Source: Adiantum capillus-veneris (Eukaryota > Streptophyta > Polypodiopsida > Polypodiales > Pteridaceae). From it: a stretch of DNA of 53,000 nucleotides. Under the pieces are notes generated by a model. That model worked only from the letters and a program-made list of their open reading frames with translations. It was not told the origin of the DNA and made no database searches. Shown here piece after piece: positions 52,852 through 53,000 of this stretch. The DNA lies in the NCBI GenBank assembly GCA_014529385.2, contig CM043964.1, positions 106,830,087 to 106,883,086 of the forward strand, in the 5' to 3' direction. The position numbers and the translations under genes are program-made. Numbering within the stretch: position 1 is the first letter of the stretch; each line of letters starts with the position of its first letter.

Positions 52852-53000
52852 GAGTTCTCTATTCAGTCAATGTTACTCAACTCACTCCCAACCAAATCAA
52901 TGCACAATGGCATCAATAATTGTTAGGAAATAAGACGTAGCTAAATAGATAATTGAGTAGATTACTTAATGGAGAGAGACAAATTTACATACACGAGATT
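52852..53000 (+). other. Window end, no feature
   Basis: AT-rich bases after the accessory ORF. No polypurine tract or LTR start can be placed with confidence; ATGGAGAGAGACAAA near 52970 is purine-rich. Confidence 0.4.

Larger units (their letters stand above)
24980..53000 (+). mobile_element. Element D: giant Ty3/gypsy-like retrotransposon, 3' end outside window
   Basis: Plus strand order: LTR (left edge not located, right edge 26276), tRNA-Asp type primer site, long leader with palindrome-centred repeats, gag with two zinc knuckles, protease, RT, RNase H, HHCC-like modules and integrase, a second retropepsin-like domain, a basic Trp-rich segment, a second palindrome-repeat region, and an accessory ORF. 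Without copia E and F, more than 15 kb separates the primer site from the window end, so it is a giant element. RT precedes integrase, so it is Ty3/gypsy type; no chromodomain is seen. Stops and frameshifts are frequent. Confidence 0.8.

Noticed and set aside
1-53000. tRNA genes suggested by TGGTATCAGAGC and related words
   Set aside because: These are primer binding sites next to LTR ends; no cloverleaf sequence surrounds them.

Overview
This window looks like nuclear DNA of a land plant with a large, repeat-rich genome. Almost everything recognisable is LTR retrotransposon sequence of the plant Ty1/copia and Ty3/gypsy kinds, nested inside one another and broken by stops, frameshifts and deletions. 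I found no convincing single-copy host gene, no tRNA or rRNA gene and no prokaryotic feature. The species cannot be read from the sequence; a fern or another large-genome plant is a guess.

Layout. (1) 1-15180, minus strand: two Ty3/gypsy chromovirus copies in tandem. Copy A (internal part 1-11620) and the 5'-truncated copy B (13209-15180) share one 1588-bp LTR (11621-13208). A is interrupted by a 5.1-kb non-coding LTR element H (1960-7087), inserted at the catalytic Glu codon of the integrase, and by a 1.2-kb unclassified insertion I (82-1286) inside the chromodomain. (2) 15181-23700: a gene-poor block with an imperfect inverted repeat, a degenerate minus-strand copia element C (16046-21259, target duplication AACAT), a minus-strand remnant G of a retroelement accessory protein, and a plus-strand gag scrap. 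(3) 23701-24940: two long (CT)n arrays and short tandem repeats. (4) about 24980-53000, plus strand: a giant Ty3/gypsy-like element D whose 3' LTR lies beyond the window. It carries a tRNA-Asp type primer site, gag, protease, RT, RNase H, integrase, a second retropepsin-like domain after integrase, and a long accessory ORF. Copia E (27331-32847, target duplication CAAAT) sits in its leader and copia F (40097-45801, target duplication GGTTG/GGTGG) sits in its pol gene.

The most unusual object is element D. Its LTR upstream region holds a 10-bp-periodic array of GAA/TTC heat-shock-element-like units about 40 bp upstream of a TATA box. Its leader and its post-pol region both carry about 285-bp tandem monomers centred on one conserved 22-bp palindrome. 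It has two retropepsin-like domains and two HHCC-like modules. Its accessory ORF is recognisably homologous to remnant G.

No element here looks able to move on its own. A has lost the RT YxDD region. C has YVGD in place of YVDD. D has lost one integrase Asp and a block including the catalytic Glu. E has Lys for the integrase Glu, and F has a stop there. Long uninterrupted stretches do survive, notably RT-RNase H of F and RNase H of D.
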